From Chitinophagaceae bacterium (lineage in GTDB: Bacteria; Bacteroidota; Bacteroidia; Chitinophagales; Chitinophagaceae): a stretch of 64,000 nucleotides of DNA. A program made the translations under genes and the position numbers. A model generated the notes under the pieces. That model did not search any database. It was given only the letters and a program-made list of their open reading frames with translations, and had not been told where the DNA came from. Positions 26,760 to 36,929 of this stretch are shown here, piece after piece; position 1 is the first letter of the stretch, and each line of letters starts with the position of its first letter. The stretch is from contig CP065012.1 of the NCBI GenBank assembly GCA_016699815.1, forward strand, positions 2,108,001-2,172,000, given 5' to 3'.

Positions 26760-27425
26760 TTATTTATTTTCTTTAGTGTAATCTTCAATTTCTCTGTAGT
26801 AGCCGAGCGATTCTATTATCGGATTCCATTCCTTTCCCTCAAAAATGACTTTAAACCATTTCTTGTCTTTATTGCTGTAGTTAATATTCAAGAATAGCCA
26901 AACACTTATGCAAGTAAATATAAGAGTGATGATGCCATTGATGGTTATGTATGCTATGTTTCCACTCAGGAATGTACTTTCAGATAAATAGAAAGTTGTC
27001 CATACGGGTAATTGCAGAAAGAGGATACGGGCACACCAAAGGGTAGAGGATTTAAGATAAGATAGTCTTTTTTGTGTTTTTAAAACACTATCGGCTACAT
27101 CTACCTGCTGTATAACAACAAGTTGATAGAGATATATGGCTATAGCTATCGCAGTTAAAATAAGCTGTATCGCTGCCGAATAAATAAAAAAATGACTGAC
27201 CTTGTCATAGGCATACATAAAGAGATTGGTAATAATGACGCTTCCCAACATTACCCAAACACAACCCACCAATAGAGTAAAAAGTTTTATAGGTTTCATG
27301 CTGGCTAAGACTGATTTAGTTTTTAGCTTTAATACATCTTGTGCTGTAGCTTTGTTTATAGAGAGTGCTTGCTCCAATTTTTGATCGTATGACTTCCAAA
27401 GATTTAAGATTTCTGTGTGTTCCAT
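26760..27425 (-). CDS. Membrane protein co-transcribed with ECF sigma factor
   Basis: 221 residues: a soluble N-terminal helix region (ILNLWKSYDQKLEQALSINK) and four transmembrane helices. It begins 2 bp from the end of the sigma-factor gene, the position of anti-sigma factors in Bacteroidota, and N-terminal cytoplasmic region plus membrane anchor fits that role, but no anti-sigma domain is recognisable. Call it a candidate anti-sigma protein. Confidence 0.65.
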   Translation of the reverse strand: MEHTEILNLWKSYDQKLEQALSINKATAQDVLKLKTKSVLASMKPIKLFTLLVGCVWVMLGSVIITNLFMYAYDKVSHFFIYSAAIQLILTAIAIAIYLYQLVVIQQVDVADSVLKTQKRLSYLKSSTLWCARILFLQLPVWTTFYLSESTFLSGNIAYITINGIITLIFTCISVWLFLNINYSNKDKKWFKVIFEGKEWNPIIESLGYYREIEDYTKENK

Positions 27426-27426
27426 T

Positions 27427-27925
27427 TTATTTACTATTTTGAAATTTGACTAATAATATTTTTTTTATTCTGTTTATTTTTGTTCCAACATTTGTTTCAG
27501 AAATTCCTATTATTTCAGAAATTTCTTTATGATTTTTTTCTTCGAGGTAAAGTAGCATAATAGCCTTATCTATTTCTTTCAATTCATCAATAAAGACTTG
27601 AAGCTGATTTATTTGGTACTCCTTCTCCTTATCAATTTCTATCTCTTGAAAGGTGAATATATTTTCTTCCAAAGGAAGAGAAGACGTTTGCAGTGTCCTG
27701 TTTTTTTCGGTAGAACGAAATAGAAATATTTAAAGCAATTCGGTATATCCATGTTGAATATTTATAGTGGTTATCATACTTTTTAAATGATTTCCACAGT
27801 TGAAAAATAATTTCCTGTATTAAGTCTTTTCTATCTTCCTCGCTTTTGCAATATGAACGAACAATTTTGTAAAGAATACCCCTATGGTCTTCAATTACTT
27901 TTAGAAATGTTTCGTTTAAATCCAT
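27427..27925 (-). CDS. ECF RNA polymerase sigma factor, frameshifted
   Basis: Region 2 (GILYKIVRSYCKSEEDRKDL ... QEIIFQLWKSFKKY, YSTWIYRIALNISISFYRK) lies in the first frame, region 4 (ELKEIDKAIMLLYLEEKNHK, EISEIIGISETNVGTKINR) in another. Removing one base from the T7 run at 27701-27707 joins them (YRKNRTLQTSSLPLEENIFT). About 165 residues. It heads an operon with a membrane protein, a lipoprotein and downstream enzymes, an unusually regulated unit for a cassette. Confidence 0.85.
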
Positions 27926-28124
27926 ATTTATATTTATAATGCCGAATGCCAGTTTTATTGTATTGAAAGACTTGCGGATAAATCACAATACTGTCGTTAC
28001 AAATTAATTGTTGTGTTTAACTAATTATTCGCAAAGGGGTCAAAAAAATCACAGTCTGACTAAAAATATTTTTTAAGGGGTTGTCTGGATACTGAAAAGT
28101 TGTTGGGGTGGTCGGTTTACGCTT

Positions 28125-28260
28125 GCCGCTAACGGTTTGGGTATTGCCGAAGGCGGGGATTTTTAGCACTAAAGTTTAATCGAAGAACGAATGTCGAACC
28201 TTGCACAAATGCACAATCGAAGCACTTCAGCCCCGCTTTTGGCAATACCTTGTTAGCGGC
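28125..28260 (-). repeat. attC-like site 9
   Basis: 136 bp and the clearest example. In sense orientation it starts GCCGCTAACAAGGTATTGCC and ends GGCAATACCCAAACCGTTAG: matched R boxes (CGCTAAC / GTTAGCG) and L boxes (GGTATTGCC / GGCAATACC) with unequal spacers, as in attC sites. The HEPN gene stop is 8 bp away. Confidence 0.9.
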
Positions 28261-28267
28261 TGCCCAT

Positions 28268-29626
28268 TTAATAGGCATTTAAAATAGCTTCTTCAATTTC
28301 ATTAAGTACAGATTGTTTGGTTTTGTGTTGGTCTGTTTTCGTAATTAAAGTAGAAAGCAACATAACGACAGAATATTGAAGTTGTCTTAAATGGGTTAAT
28401 TCAATTTTTTTCTCTTTCCCGTGGTGAATTAGGCTACTCCTTACCTCATACATTGATTTCAAAAGGGCAATTAAATATTTTCTGTCCTCAACTTTTTTAA
28501 AAACAAGTTTAGAGCAATATTTACATACTGAGTCAATTATTGGAGAGTTTTGGTCAAGCAATAGAAGTGATTCTAAAATAGTAAATAATTCAACTATTCT
28601 CTGATGTAGATTTTTGTTTGAAATTGCATTTCCATATCTTTTAATACTATTAATAATTAACTGCTGTAGCTCAGATAATTCACAAGTTTCTATTTGCAAC
28701 AGAAAATTGTGAAAATCGGGTGCTTGACGAGAAATAATTCTTTCCCATTCTTTGTCATCTATTTTATGATGGTGCTTAGGCCTTGATAAATTCAATTTTA
28801 GATCATCAAGCTCGTTTTCTGCATTGCAAACAAAAACTTCATTTTGAGGGTTTATGTTCACTCTTCTGTCAATGTCAAAACCTAATTCCACGTTTGGAAA
28901 GTCGGTTGTTTCTGAACACATTTTCAAGACATCTACCGCTAATGAACACTTTTCAAAAGCAATTTCTTCTCCTCTAGATGATTCAGCTTTTACCGAATAG
29001 GCAACATAAACCATTCCTTGATATTTTTTTCTAAATTCTGAAAAATCGTCACGGTATTTTTCTGGGTCTTTCTTTTTATAATGTTCTTCTAAATAATTGA
29101 AATATTCTTTTGTGAAAAAGTTGAATGATACTTTTCCGATTTCAAATGGTTTGTTTATGTCTAGATATAAAGTAGGAAAGTGGTATTTAATAGCTTTCAA
29201 CGAGTTTTCTAATTCATCCATCAGAAAATTAGCAAAAGATTTATCAGCTTTTTTGTTTTTGAAGGTACTGATTAGCCAATCAAATATCTTGTCTTCAATA
29301 AATTCTTTGCTAATTACTTGGTTTATACTTTTTTCTTTGTGGATTGTGTCATTTAGTTTTACTAATCTTTTGTAGTTCTCAATGTTTAACCCAATACATT
29401 TTCCATTAAAACACTGTTTCTTTGATATTACTGATTCAAAATCAGTTTGACTGATTATAATAGGTGAGTTTACAAGTTTATCTGTCAAATCAAATGGAAT
29501 TTTTTGATTTGAAGAGCCTGTGTCAGGTCGTGCAACTTTTGATTTTTCTTCTGTTTCTTCAATTAAAGCTAGAATATTGAAGGCTTCTTTTTCTATATAC
29601 TTCTTTTTCTTGTCATCTAATTTCAT
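28268..29626 (-). CDS. Large orphan HEPN-domain protein
   Basis: 452 residues. The N-terminal about 300 residues are not recognisable (mixed helical, a conserved-looking NKPFEIGKVSFNFFTKEYF stretch). The C-terminal 130 residues are helical with LLKSMYEVRSSLIHHGKEKK: the Rx4H arrangement RSSLIH is the catalytic signature of HEPN ribonucleases such as the ApeA-like group. The only gene of its cassette. A phage-activated RNase is a reasonable guess; there is no partner gene. Confidence 0.7.
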   Translation of the reverse strand: MKLDDKKKKYIEKEAFNILALIEETEEKSKVARPDTGSSNQKIPFDLTDKLVNSPIIISQTDFESVISKKQCFNGKCIGLNIENYKRLVKLNDTIHKEKSINQVISKEFIEDKIFDWLISTFKNKKADKSFANFLMDELENSLKAIKYHFPTLYLDINKPFEIGKVSFNFFTKEYFNYLEEHYKKKDPEKYRDDFSEFRKKYQGMVYVAYSVKAESSRGEEIAFEKCSLAVDVLKMCSETTDFPNVELGFDIDRRVNINPQNEVFVCNAENELDDLKLNLSRPKHHHKIDDKEWERIISRQAPDFHNFLLQIETCELSELQQLIINSIKRYGNAISNKNLHQRIVELFTILESLLLLDQNSPIIDSVCKYCSKLVFKKVEDRKYLIALLKSMYEVRSSLIHHGKEKKIELTHLRQLQYSVVMLLSTLITKTDQHKTKQSVLNEIEEAILNAY

Positions 29627-29659
29627 TGTTAAACCTGAGGTATTTCGTTTGGTTGGGTT

Positions 29660-29862
29660 GCCGCTAACGGACAGGTATTGCCGATGGTGGGGAAATAGAA
29701 TTCCCGTCCGCCGGAACTGCTGCCTGGCTTTTTGCTAAAGATAAATAATAAGAACTAAAGCTGGGCTTTATTCGTCAAGCCCCGAACCACAGCACAATAG
29801 AATTACTGCTGCTGATTGTTATTCCGTCAAGCCCCACTATTGGCAATACCAATGTTAGTGGC
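29660..29862 (-). repeat. attC-like site 10
   Basis: 203 bp. Left core GCCGCTAACG (matches site 9), right core GTTAGTGGC, which uniquely carries T for C and matches the equally unique GCCACTAAC at the left of site 11; the match continues into the cargo (CAxTTTA). Confidence 0.9.
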
Positions 29863-29865
29863 AGT

Positions 29866-31208
29866 TTAGGCTAATGCACTTCGTCGGCGAGTGATTTTTC
29901 TTTTCAATTCTTTGTTGATTTCGTCCAAGCTATTAAATATTTCGTCAAATGTTACTATCTCAATATTTTTAAAACTATGTCTTTGTAACTGAAAATCCTG
30001 ATGCCTAGAGAAATTGGGTAACAAAGGTTCAATCATTCCGATAATTAGCTTTGCTTTTGGCTTAGTTATGAAAATATTTAAATCAGACTTCTTTATTCCA
30101 TATTTTTTAGAAACTTTCTCAGTAATTAATTTTGCAACTTCTAATTTGTTGCTTTCAATCTTAATCAGATATTTTTCCAGTTGGGTACATGCCTTAGTGC
30201 AATTATGAGTTAAACAGTAATTGTTACGGTCTTTTCGCTTTGAAATTATGTCCGCACTTGGAGTTTTCAATTCAATCAACTCAATATTGTTGTATATATC
30301 AATAGCAATAAAATCAATAGGTCTGCTTTTAGCTTCTTCGTCAATTTGTTCAATGATTGTATCAACCTCTCTAATTACATATTTGTAACTTGGATTAATA
30401 ATGTTGAAATTGTCTTCAAAAAATGTTTGCCACTTTGATTCATGTGACTTGTGCTTTTTGAGATGTTGTTGATAAAGTTCATTTATATAATCCAACTTGT
30501 AAGTGTCTGTCTCTTTAAATAGTTCAATTTTGGAAGCCAAAATATCATAACGCTTCTCATAAAGTTGAAATAGCAATTCATGTAATTCTTTGTCAGATAA
30601 ATTACTAATAACCTCTTTGAATATTGTTTTTTAAAAGCTGTTGATACAAGCTCGCCGCCAATCTTTACATTGGCAGGAATTGTAATTTTTCTACTCAGAA
30701 ATTTTAAGGCTTGGGAAAGTGAACTTTGATTTATCTGTTTTTTCTCGGAGTCGAATAAACCATGAATATAATTGTAGTCGTGACTGCTAAGAATAAGATG
30801 TTTGCCCACCGCTTTTGTCGTCACCTTGGTTTTCGAATCTGTTGAAAAGTCAATTGTAAATTCAACAATCTTTGGAATAGCCTTTAAGATTTCTAAAATG
30901 ATATTCCCAAACCCTTTATAAAATGAACCAGTTGTATTATAGGTTCCTTTTAGTTTCGTTAAAGTTGAAATTCCGGTCGCTGTAAAAAAATCAATTGGGA
31001 ATTCGGCAGTCGTAAAAACTTTAATAACTTTTTTTGACTTGTTAATAGAGCAGCTTAGTTTTTCCCCTGATACTCTTGCTTTAGATTTATTTGCAGCATA
31101 ATCTGCAGACTTTTGAAGTCCAGTTCCTGTCATGTCAAAACTTTTTGAATAAGTTTTGACGCTGCTTCCGGAAGTAATATTTCGTGTCGAAAAAACTTGA
31201 CTTGGCAT
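29866..31208 (-). CDS. Shedu-like (DUF4263) nuclease, frameshifted
   Basis: N-terminal half (MPSQVFSTRNITSGSSVKTY ...) and C-terminal half are in different frames; adding one A opposite the T6 run at 30627-30632 joins them (FKKTIFKEVISNLSDKELHE). About 447 residues if repaired. The C-terminal part has WQTFFEDNFNIINPSYKYVI, then DFIAIDIYNNIELIELKTP, a PD-(D/E)XK-type core (D...ELK) with the layout of the Shedu SduA domain, an anti-phage nuclease. The N-terminal half is beta-rich and unassigned. Sole gene of its cassette. Confidence 0.62.
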
Positions 31209-31226
31209 GAGGGTTCAATTTAAATT

Positions 31227-31361
31227 GCCACTAACGGTTTTGGGCTTGGCGAAGGCGGGATTTATAGCACAAAAGTTCATACGAAGCACAAATGTTGAAC
31301 CTTGCACAAATGTTTCTACGAAGCAGGTCAGCCCACCTTTTGCCAAGCCCATGTTAGCGGT
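31227..31361 (-). repeat. attC-like site 11
   Basis: 135 bp, short class. Left core GCCACTAACG, arm GGGCTTGGCGAAGGCGGG; right arm CCACCTTTTGCCAAGCCC, right core GTTAGCGGT. Right core matches site 12 (9 of 9) across the Mrr gene. Confidence 0.88.
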
Positions 31362-31383
31362 TCGGCTTTCTTTTCTGTCCACT

Positions 31384-32270
31384 TTACAAATTGTTAAACC
31401 ACTCATTTTTTATGTCAACTGTTTCGGTCAACTTGGTGTCAACGCCTAATTTTAATTCTTTCAATTTGTCGCAAAGAAGTTCTCCGTCAATAAGGTCAAT
31501 TGGTGGTGCACCGTCACGAGTTGCTTCTTTTAATGCTTCTCTTGTAAAAGTTCCTGTCGTGATTACAAGTCCTTTGTCCGCCCGACCTTGCATTGCACCT
31601 CTAAAGTCACGGATTTGACTCGGTGTCACCGAACCTTTATAACGTTTGCATTGAAAAATAACGTGGAAACTTAATAGTCCGCTTACTCTTACAATTCCTT
31701 TTCCATCAATTCCACCGTCACCGGATTTACCTGTAACTTCAACTTGAAAAAACCGCTCTCTCTTAAAAGTCGTTGTGCAAGTCGCTCAAATGCGGCTGGT
31801 GTGATATTGTATAGAACGTTCAATAATTTTTCTTTCCATTCTTCTGTGTTGTCAACTTCGTTTGTTACTTCTTGTTGAATTTCCTCCTCAGTTGTCTTGG
31901 TGGTTTTTGTCTTCGGTTGAGTTGGTTTGTCTTGTTCTCTAACTGCTCTTACAATTTCTATATGGTCAAGTTTCGTAACGTCAATGTCTGCTTTGGATAA
32001 TGCCCAAATACCTCTACTTGAATTTTCTAATAGTCCGAACTTTTTCAAGTATGTTCTACTCCAAGCAAGTCGGTAATCTACTTCAATAGTTGTCCCTTCG
32101 TCACCGTGCGGAATTTGCAAAATGTCGTCTGGTATGTTTGCAATTTCATAAACTTTTGTGTTTATCTCTTCAACTGTCCCCGAGCCACCTAACTCAATAA
32201 TTGCCTTAACTGTCGGAACGATAAGTTCGTCAAATGAAGGAAGGTTACTATTCTGTTTTTTTCTTGCCAT
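31384..32270 (-). CDS. Mrr-type restriction endonuclease, frameshifted
   Basis: N-terminal Mrr_N winged domain (LPSFDELIVPTVKAIIELGG ... SRTYLKKFGLLENSSRGIWA) in one frame; catalytic Mrr_cat domain in the next. Adding one T to the T6 run (31747-31752, opposite strand) gives FFQVEVTGKSGDGGIDGKG, VIFQCKRYKGSVTPSQIRDF and GLVITTGTFTREA: active-site D and QxK are present. About 295 residues. Type IV enzymes of this kind cut modified foreign DNA and need no methyltransferase, fitting its solitary cassette. Confidence 0.85.
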
Positions 32271-32311
32271 TTATGTCTGTTGTTTCTTATTTGGTGTCGT
32301 TTTTTAAGCTG

Positions 32312-32512
32312 ACCGCTAACGGTAGGGCTTTGCGTTCGGCGGGGTATTTGGAAAACGTCCAGCCGGAACTGAGGCCGATGTAAGTTACAAAAGTTGAAAA
32401 TATATTCTGTTGCTCATCCGTGTTCCGTTAGCTGGATATGCAGCCGATATTAGTACAAAAGATCAGGATTTATTCGTCGCCCCCGCTGACGCAAAACCTC
32501 GCTGTTATGCGC
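32312..32512 (-). repeat. attC-like site 12
   Basis: 201 bp. Left core ACCGCTAACG, arm GGGCTTTGCGTTCGGCGGGG; right arm CCCCGCTGACGCAAAACC, right core GTTATGCGC. The two ends of this site do not match each other, yet each matches the core beyond its neighbouring gene. The stop codon of vsr lies within the right core. Confidence 0.9.
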
Positions 32513-32909
32513 TTTTGTTCGTCAGCTTGTTTCTCAATGTCTTTTCATTTTTCAGTTGACATTCCCAAATGCGAATTACTGTCCACCCATTTGATGTAAG
32601 TGTTTTATTAACGGTTCGGTCTCGTTTTTTGTTACGGGAAATCTTTTGTAGCCAGTATTCTTTATTGTCTTTGGGTTTTGTGTTGCGACAGTTGTGTCCA
32701 TGCCAAAAACAGCCGTCAACAAAAACTACTTTCTTTGCCAATGGGAAAACAAAATCAGGTCTGCCAAATAAATTGTAACTCCTACGCCAGCCTTTAATTG
32801 AATTGTCTTTGAAGAATTGAATGAGCTTTAGTTCCGTTGATTTGTTGCGATTACTTTTTACTTGTCGCATTATTTGGCTTCTCTGTTCTTTTGTGAAAGT
32901 GTCAGCCAT
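32505..32909 (-). CDS. vsr: Very short patch repair endonuclease
   Basis: 134 residues, normal length. Conserved blocks RSQIMRQVKSNRNKSTELKL, GRPDFVFPLAKKVVFVDGCF (catalytic Asp in PDFVF), WHGHNC and NGWTVIRIWECQ. Nicks beside T:G mismatches that arise when 5-methylcytosine deaminates, so it partners the C5-methyltransferase of the same cassette. It overlaps the restriction gene upstream by 8 bp. Its TAA stop is formed by the attC core. Confidence 0.95.
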   Translation of the reverse strand: MADTFTKEQRSQIMRQVKSNRNKSTELKLIQFFKDNSIKGWRRSYNLFGRPDFVFPLAKKVVFVDGCFWHGHNCRNTKPKDNKEYWLQKISRNKKRDRTVNKTLTSNGWTVIRIWECQLKNEKTLRNKLTNKSA

Positions 32910-33651
32910 TTTTATGAGTTACTGTTATCCAGGATTTATCAAAACCAAGTGCTTTTAAAATTTGTTCTTTGTCAAGAGTTTTGGGCTGCTTGATATTGAT
33001 AACTAAACTTTTTTCTGGAACGTCTTCAATAATTGTAAACTGTGAACCATGAGGCTGCCATGTAAAACGATGCTCACCTGTTTTCTTTTCCCTGCCTACA
33101 AGATTTTTGTTTTTATTCCATTCCCAAGTAAATAATTCGTTATCATAACGGATAGTTTCAAATTCAAATACTACAACTTCTGAAAGGTCGCCAGATTTAA
33201 CAAGTACGACAGTTCTTAAATGTTTGAATTTTTCTCTTACTGCTGAAACTCTTTCATTCCAGATATCAAGTATTAAACTTCCAATTGTATTTGGGTTTGC
33301 TTTTGTGTCTATACGTTCACCAAATGAATAAATTGGAGAATTACGACCTGAAATAAGGCGAACCTTTTTTTGCGAAGATGGTTTGGTAGCCTTTACAGTT
33401 TTAGCTCCCCATGCTGTATTGCCCATTACAACATCGTCAAGTCCTACATTTGAAGGTTTCCAATCTGCCCCTATGCAAGAGGCAAAAATGCTTTCCCAGT
33501 CAGAACCCTCAAGTTCTGGTTTGCCTTTTGAAGCAAGCAGATAAATTAATTCTTTACCAAGAAGGAAAGGGAAATCCTTTGGAAACTCATTTAATGGAAA
33601 TGCAGCTACTGATTTATTTACTGTTCTAAGTTTAGGAGATTGCTTGCTCAT
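32902..33651 (-). CDS. Type II restriction endonuclease of unknown specificity
   Basis: 249 residues. Between a C5-methyltransferase and vsr in a compact, overlapping three-gene set. A likely PD-(D/E)XK core is SNVGLDDVVMGNTAWGAKTV (D...AK), followed by VRLISGRNSPIYSFG. No close named relative recognised. Expected to cut unmethylated sites protected by the neighbouring methylase. Confidence 0.7.
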   Translation of the reverse strand: MSKQSPKLRTVNKSVAAFPLNEFPKDFPFLLGKELIYLLASKGKPELEGSDWESIFASCIGADWKPSNVGLDDVVMGNTAWGAKTVKATKPSSQKKVRLISGRNSPIYSFGERIDTKANPNTIGSLILDIWNERVSAVREKFKHLRTVVLVKSGDLSEVVVFEFETIRYDNELFTWEWNKNKNLVGREKKTGEHRFTWQPHGSQFTIIEDVPEKSLVINIKQPKTLDKEQILKALGFDKSWITVTHKNG

Positions 33652-34627
33652 TATTTGCTGTTATATTCAACTTCATATTCTCTCAATACATTAGTCATAT
33701 CAAGAGTTGTTGCAACATACGGCAATAATTTTAAAATAACAGCTTTCACCATGTTTACAGGAACTGCATTACCCGCTTGCTTTCTTGCCTGTGTGTCGTT
33801 AGTAATTATTTTATAAGTATCAGGGAAACCTTGTAAACGGAACATCTCTCTTGGTGTCAAGCGCCTTTCACCGTTTACAAGTAAATAGTTGTATGAAGCA
33901 CCAGCCCGTAATGCACATGAGTATGGATAAGAGCAAATGTTTCCTGCTTTGTTTTCATGCCAAATGGAAAGTTTGTATGCTGGCTTGTGGGTTTCTTTTC
34001 TTTTCTTTTTATGTAGTCAGAGGCGTAATGTTTTTTATCTATCTTCTTTTCAAGAATTTCATTCAATGGTTTGAAGGGTCTTATTGGTGATGGATAAGAA
34101 AACAAAATCGGTTCTTTGTGTCCAACGATTATTACTCTTTCTCTTTTTTGGGGTAATCCATAATCCAAAGCATTTAAAACTGTGTATTGAACATGCTGAT
34201 AGCCTAATCCTTTCAGTGTTTTAATTATTACTTTTAACGTTTTTCCTTTATCGTGTCCAACAAGCTGCTTTACATTTTCAAGTACAAATGCTTTTGGTTG
34301 CTTTTCTTTAATGATGTTTGCAATATGAAAAAAGAGTGTTCCTCTTGTGTCGTCAAAGCCTTTCATCTGTCCAATGATGCTGAATGGCTGGCAAGGAAAA
34401 CCTGCAAATAAAATGTCGTGGTCAGGAATTGATTTAGGGTCAACCTTTGTGATATCACCTGTCGGTCTGTGTCCAAAGTTAGCCTCGTAACTGTCTTGGC
34501 AGTATGGGTCAATGTCTGATGAAAAAACGCATTGCGGTATTAGGTCGTTTTCAATACAGGCTTGGTCCATAGCGACACGAAAGCCGCCGATTCCGCAGAA
34601 TAGGTCAATGAAGCGAAGTTTTTCCAT
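33651..34627 (-). CDS. DNA (cytosine-5) methyltransferase, frameshifted
   Basis: Motif I RFIDLFCGIGGFRVAM, motif IV AGFPCQPFS with catalytic Cys79, motif VI ENVKQL and motif VIII QKRERV are in the first frame; motifs IX-X (REMFRLQGFPDTY, QAGNAVPVNMV) are in another. The break is in the A/G run near 33992-34010; a one-base insertion restores KPAYKLSIWHENKAG and then CSYPYSCALRAGASYNYLLV. About 325 residues if corrected. It protects sites from the adjacent endonuclease. If the shift is real, the host would be exposed unless the endonuclease is also dead, which argues for a sequencing error. Confidence 0.88.
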
Positions 34628-34737
34628 TTGTCTAACGAATTAGTTTTGTCAAATTTAGTGTGGTTTGAGGAATAATTAGCAACATTTTGCTAAAATATTT
34701 AGGTCGTCCCAATGTTAGGGAATGTCCCAATACAATT

Positions 34738-34877
34738 GCGCATAACGGTTTACGTATTGGCGATGGTGGGGCATTTGAAAAACGTCTGCCCAATATTTGC
34801 ACAAATGCCCGATAGAATCACAAATGTTGAGTTTACAACTGTCAGCCCCCACTATTGCCAATACGATGTTGTAAGCA
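34738..34877 (-). repeat. attC-like site 13
   Basis: 140 bp. Left core GCGCATAACG, arm CGTATTGGCGATGGTGGGG; right arm CCCCCACTATTGCCAATACG, right core GTTGTAAGCA. Own ends do not match; partners do (site 12 right, site 14 left). Confidence 0.9.
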
Positions 34878-34892
34878 TACCCTTCTATTTAA

Positions 34893-34930
34893 AATGTAAA
34901 GAGCCTAGTTAGTACAAGACTCTTTACATT
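34893..34930 (-). terminator. Intrinsic terminator after the T9SS protease
   Basis: Perfect 11-bp stem AATGTAAAGAG / CTCTTTACATT with a 16-base loop, 20 bp beyond the protease stop at 34951 and just before site 13. Confidence 0.75.
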
Positions 34931-36640
34931 ATGTGCTTTATAAAATTTTGCTATTGAATAATTACCTGCTGCTTTTCTTTATAATCTTTGTCGGAAATTT
35001 CTATAAAATAAGTGCCGGGCAGCAGGCCACTAATATTGAGCGTTGCCTGTTTAACGCCTTTTGTTTTTTGGTATAGTTTTACATTGCCCACTAAGTCGTA
35101 TAGTTTTATTGCTCTTATTAATGGTTGTTTTAAATTTTTATTTTTTGCCTGGCCATTGCGATAATCGCATGGAGGAGGTATGTTGGGCACTTCAAGTTTT
35201 AAAGCATCTTTTGCAGGATTGGGCGAAACGATATATTGCCTGCAACCGCCGCCACCACCGCCGCAACTGATAGACCTAAAGCCAAAATCGTAACTGGCGC
35301 TTCCGCAGCTATTTGCCGCCACTATTCTAAATACGGCAGTTTGACCCACGGCCCAAAAATAAAAATTAAGGTTGTTGCCCACCTGGCTCCAATTGGTATT
35401 GGATGGCGAAGCAGCTATCCGGCTCCAGGTTACCGAACTGGCGCCGGTTACGGGCATATTGGTATACGTGTTTTGATAATTGCATACATCATTGTAGCTG
35501 GAGCTGTTGCCTGTCCATGGTTTTAAAAGTGGGCTATTGGCGCCAATAATTGGTGCGCCTGCAACAAGGGCAAGGGTTTTTACAAATGTGGAGCCACATT
35601 GAGATATTGTTGCGGTAATGGTAACCTGGCCATTGCCGGTTTTGGTTAATGTTGCAGGGTTGCCGCTTGCAGTAATAGATGCTATACCTGGATTAGATGA
35701 GGACCAGCTAACATTACCTGTATAAGCGGTTCCGTTATTGTTTAAAGTAAAAGTAGCCGTACCGGAACAAATCGTGGGGTTGCCGGAAATGGTAAGTGTA
35801 CCAATAGCCTGTGTAAGCTGGTTAATATTGGTTGTATTGGTTGTTGTTGCTCCTGTATTGCCAGGGTCGAGCCAGTTGCTTAACCGGGTTGAGTTTGTAC
35901 CGCCACCGGTCCATGATATGTCGAATCTACCATATTCTCCAATAGAAGGAATTTGTATATTACAGAAACAATTATTGTCTCCGATGTTACAAATGTTGTT
36001 TTGATTTCCATGTAATTGACCTATTATACGATGATTTTCGTCATACAAAGTGGAGCCTGAAGAGCCATGTTGAACAATTCCTTGGTCAAAAATTGCTCTC
36101 CAGTGGTTACTTGCTCCACCAAACCAAGAAACTGATACCGGAGATTGAAAGTCATGACAAATTTTCATTAAATCCCCACTTGGATGATGTATACCTGTAG
36201 TTGTAATTGCAGGGTTTGGGTCCCTCGTCCAACCAGAATAGGTCAAACCGGAATTAACAAGTGGAGTTTGATTTAATTCCACAAGGGCAAAATCAGTCGC
36301 TTCATTGTTTGCCCGAAGTTGGCAACCATTAAATTGAACATCTTCCCTCCATCCAATATTGGTGTTACAATCAGTACTCCATGTTTGAAATTGAAAAACC
36401 CAATTTGAAACGCTGGAATTTAAACAATGGTTTGCGGTAAGTAAATAAGGAATGTTGTTACCGCAAGTATTCATTACTAAGGTTCCTGTACAAATTTCAT
36501 TGATTCCAGAAACAATCAGGGCAACTGAATTTCTCTCATTTTGCCATCCATTACCAGCGGGACAAAGTACATTTGTAAGCGTCCCCAATCTTCGGCAGTT
36601 TGAAATTAGAGAATAATCTTTAATTTTAAAATTGTCAATT

Positions 36641-36916
36641 ATGAAAAGAACAAGATTTACCGAAAGCCAGATAGTGGCTTCAATTAAGAAACAGGAAAGC
36701 GGCATACCTGCCAAGGATGTTTGCCGTGAGTTGGGTATTAGCGATGCTACCTTTTACAACTGGAAAGCCAAATATGGCGGCATGGAAACCAGTGATGTAA
36801 AGCGCATAAAAGAAATGGAAGCGGAGTTATCGCAGTACAAAAAAATAGTAGCGGAGCTCACTTTCGAGAACCGGGCAATGAAAGGTTTTATCGAAAAAAG
36901 TTATAACGCCTGCTGA
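36641..36916 (+). CDS. OrfA of IS type 1, copy B
   Basis: 91 residues from the ATG at 36641, identical in sequence to copies A and C: HTH CRELGISDATFYNWKAKYGG plus coiled coil. The upstream TTG is an alternative start but the ATG is favoured. Confidence 0.92.
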   Translation: MKRTRFTESQIVASIKKQESGIPAKDVCRELGISDATFYNWKAKYGGMETSDVKRIKEMEAELSQYKKIVAELTFENRAMKGFIEKSYNAC

Positions 36917-36929
36917 CAAAAGAGAAGCT

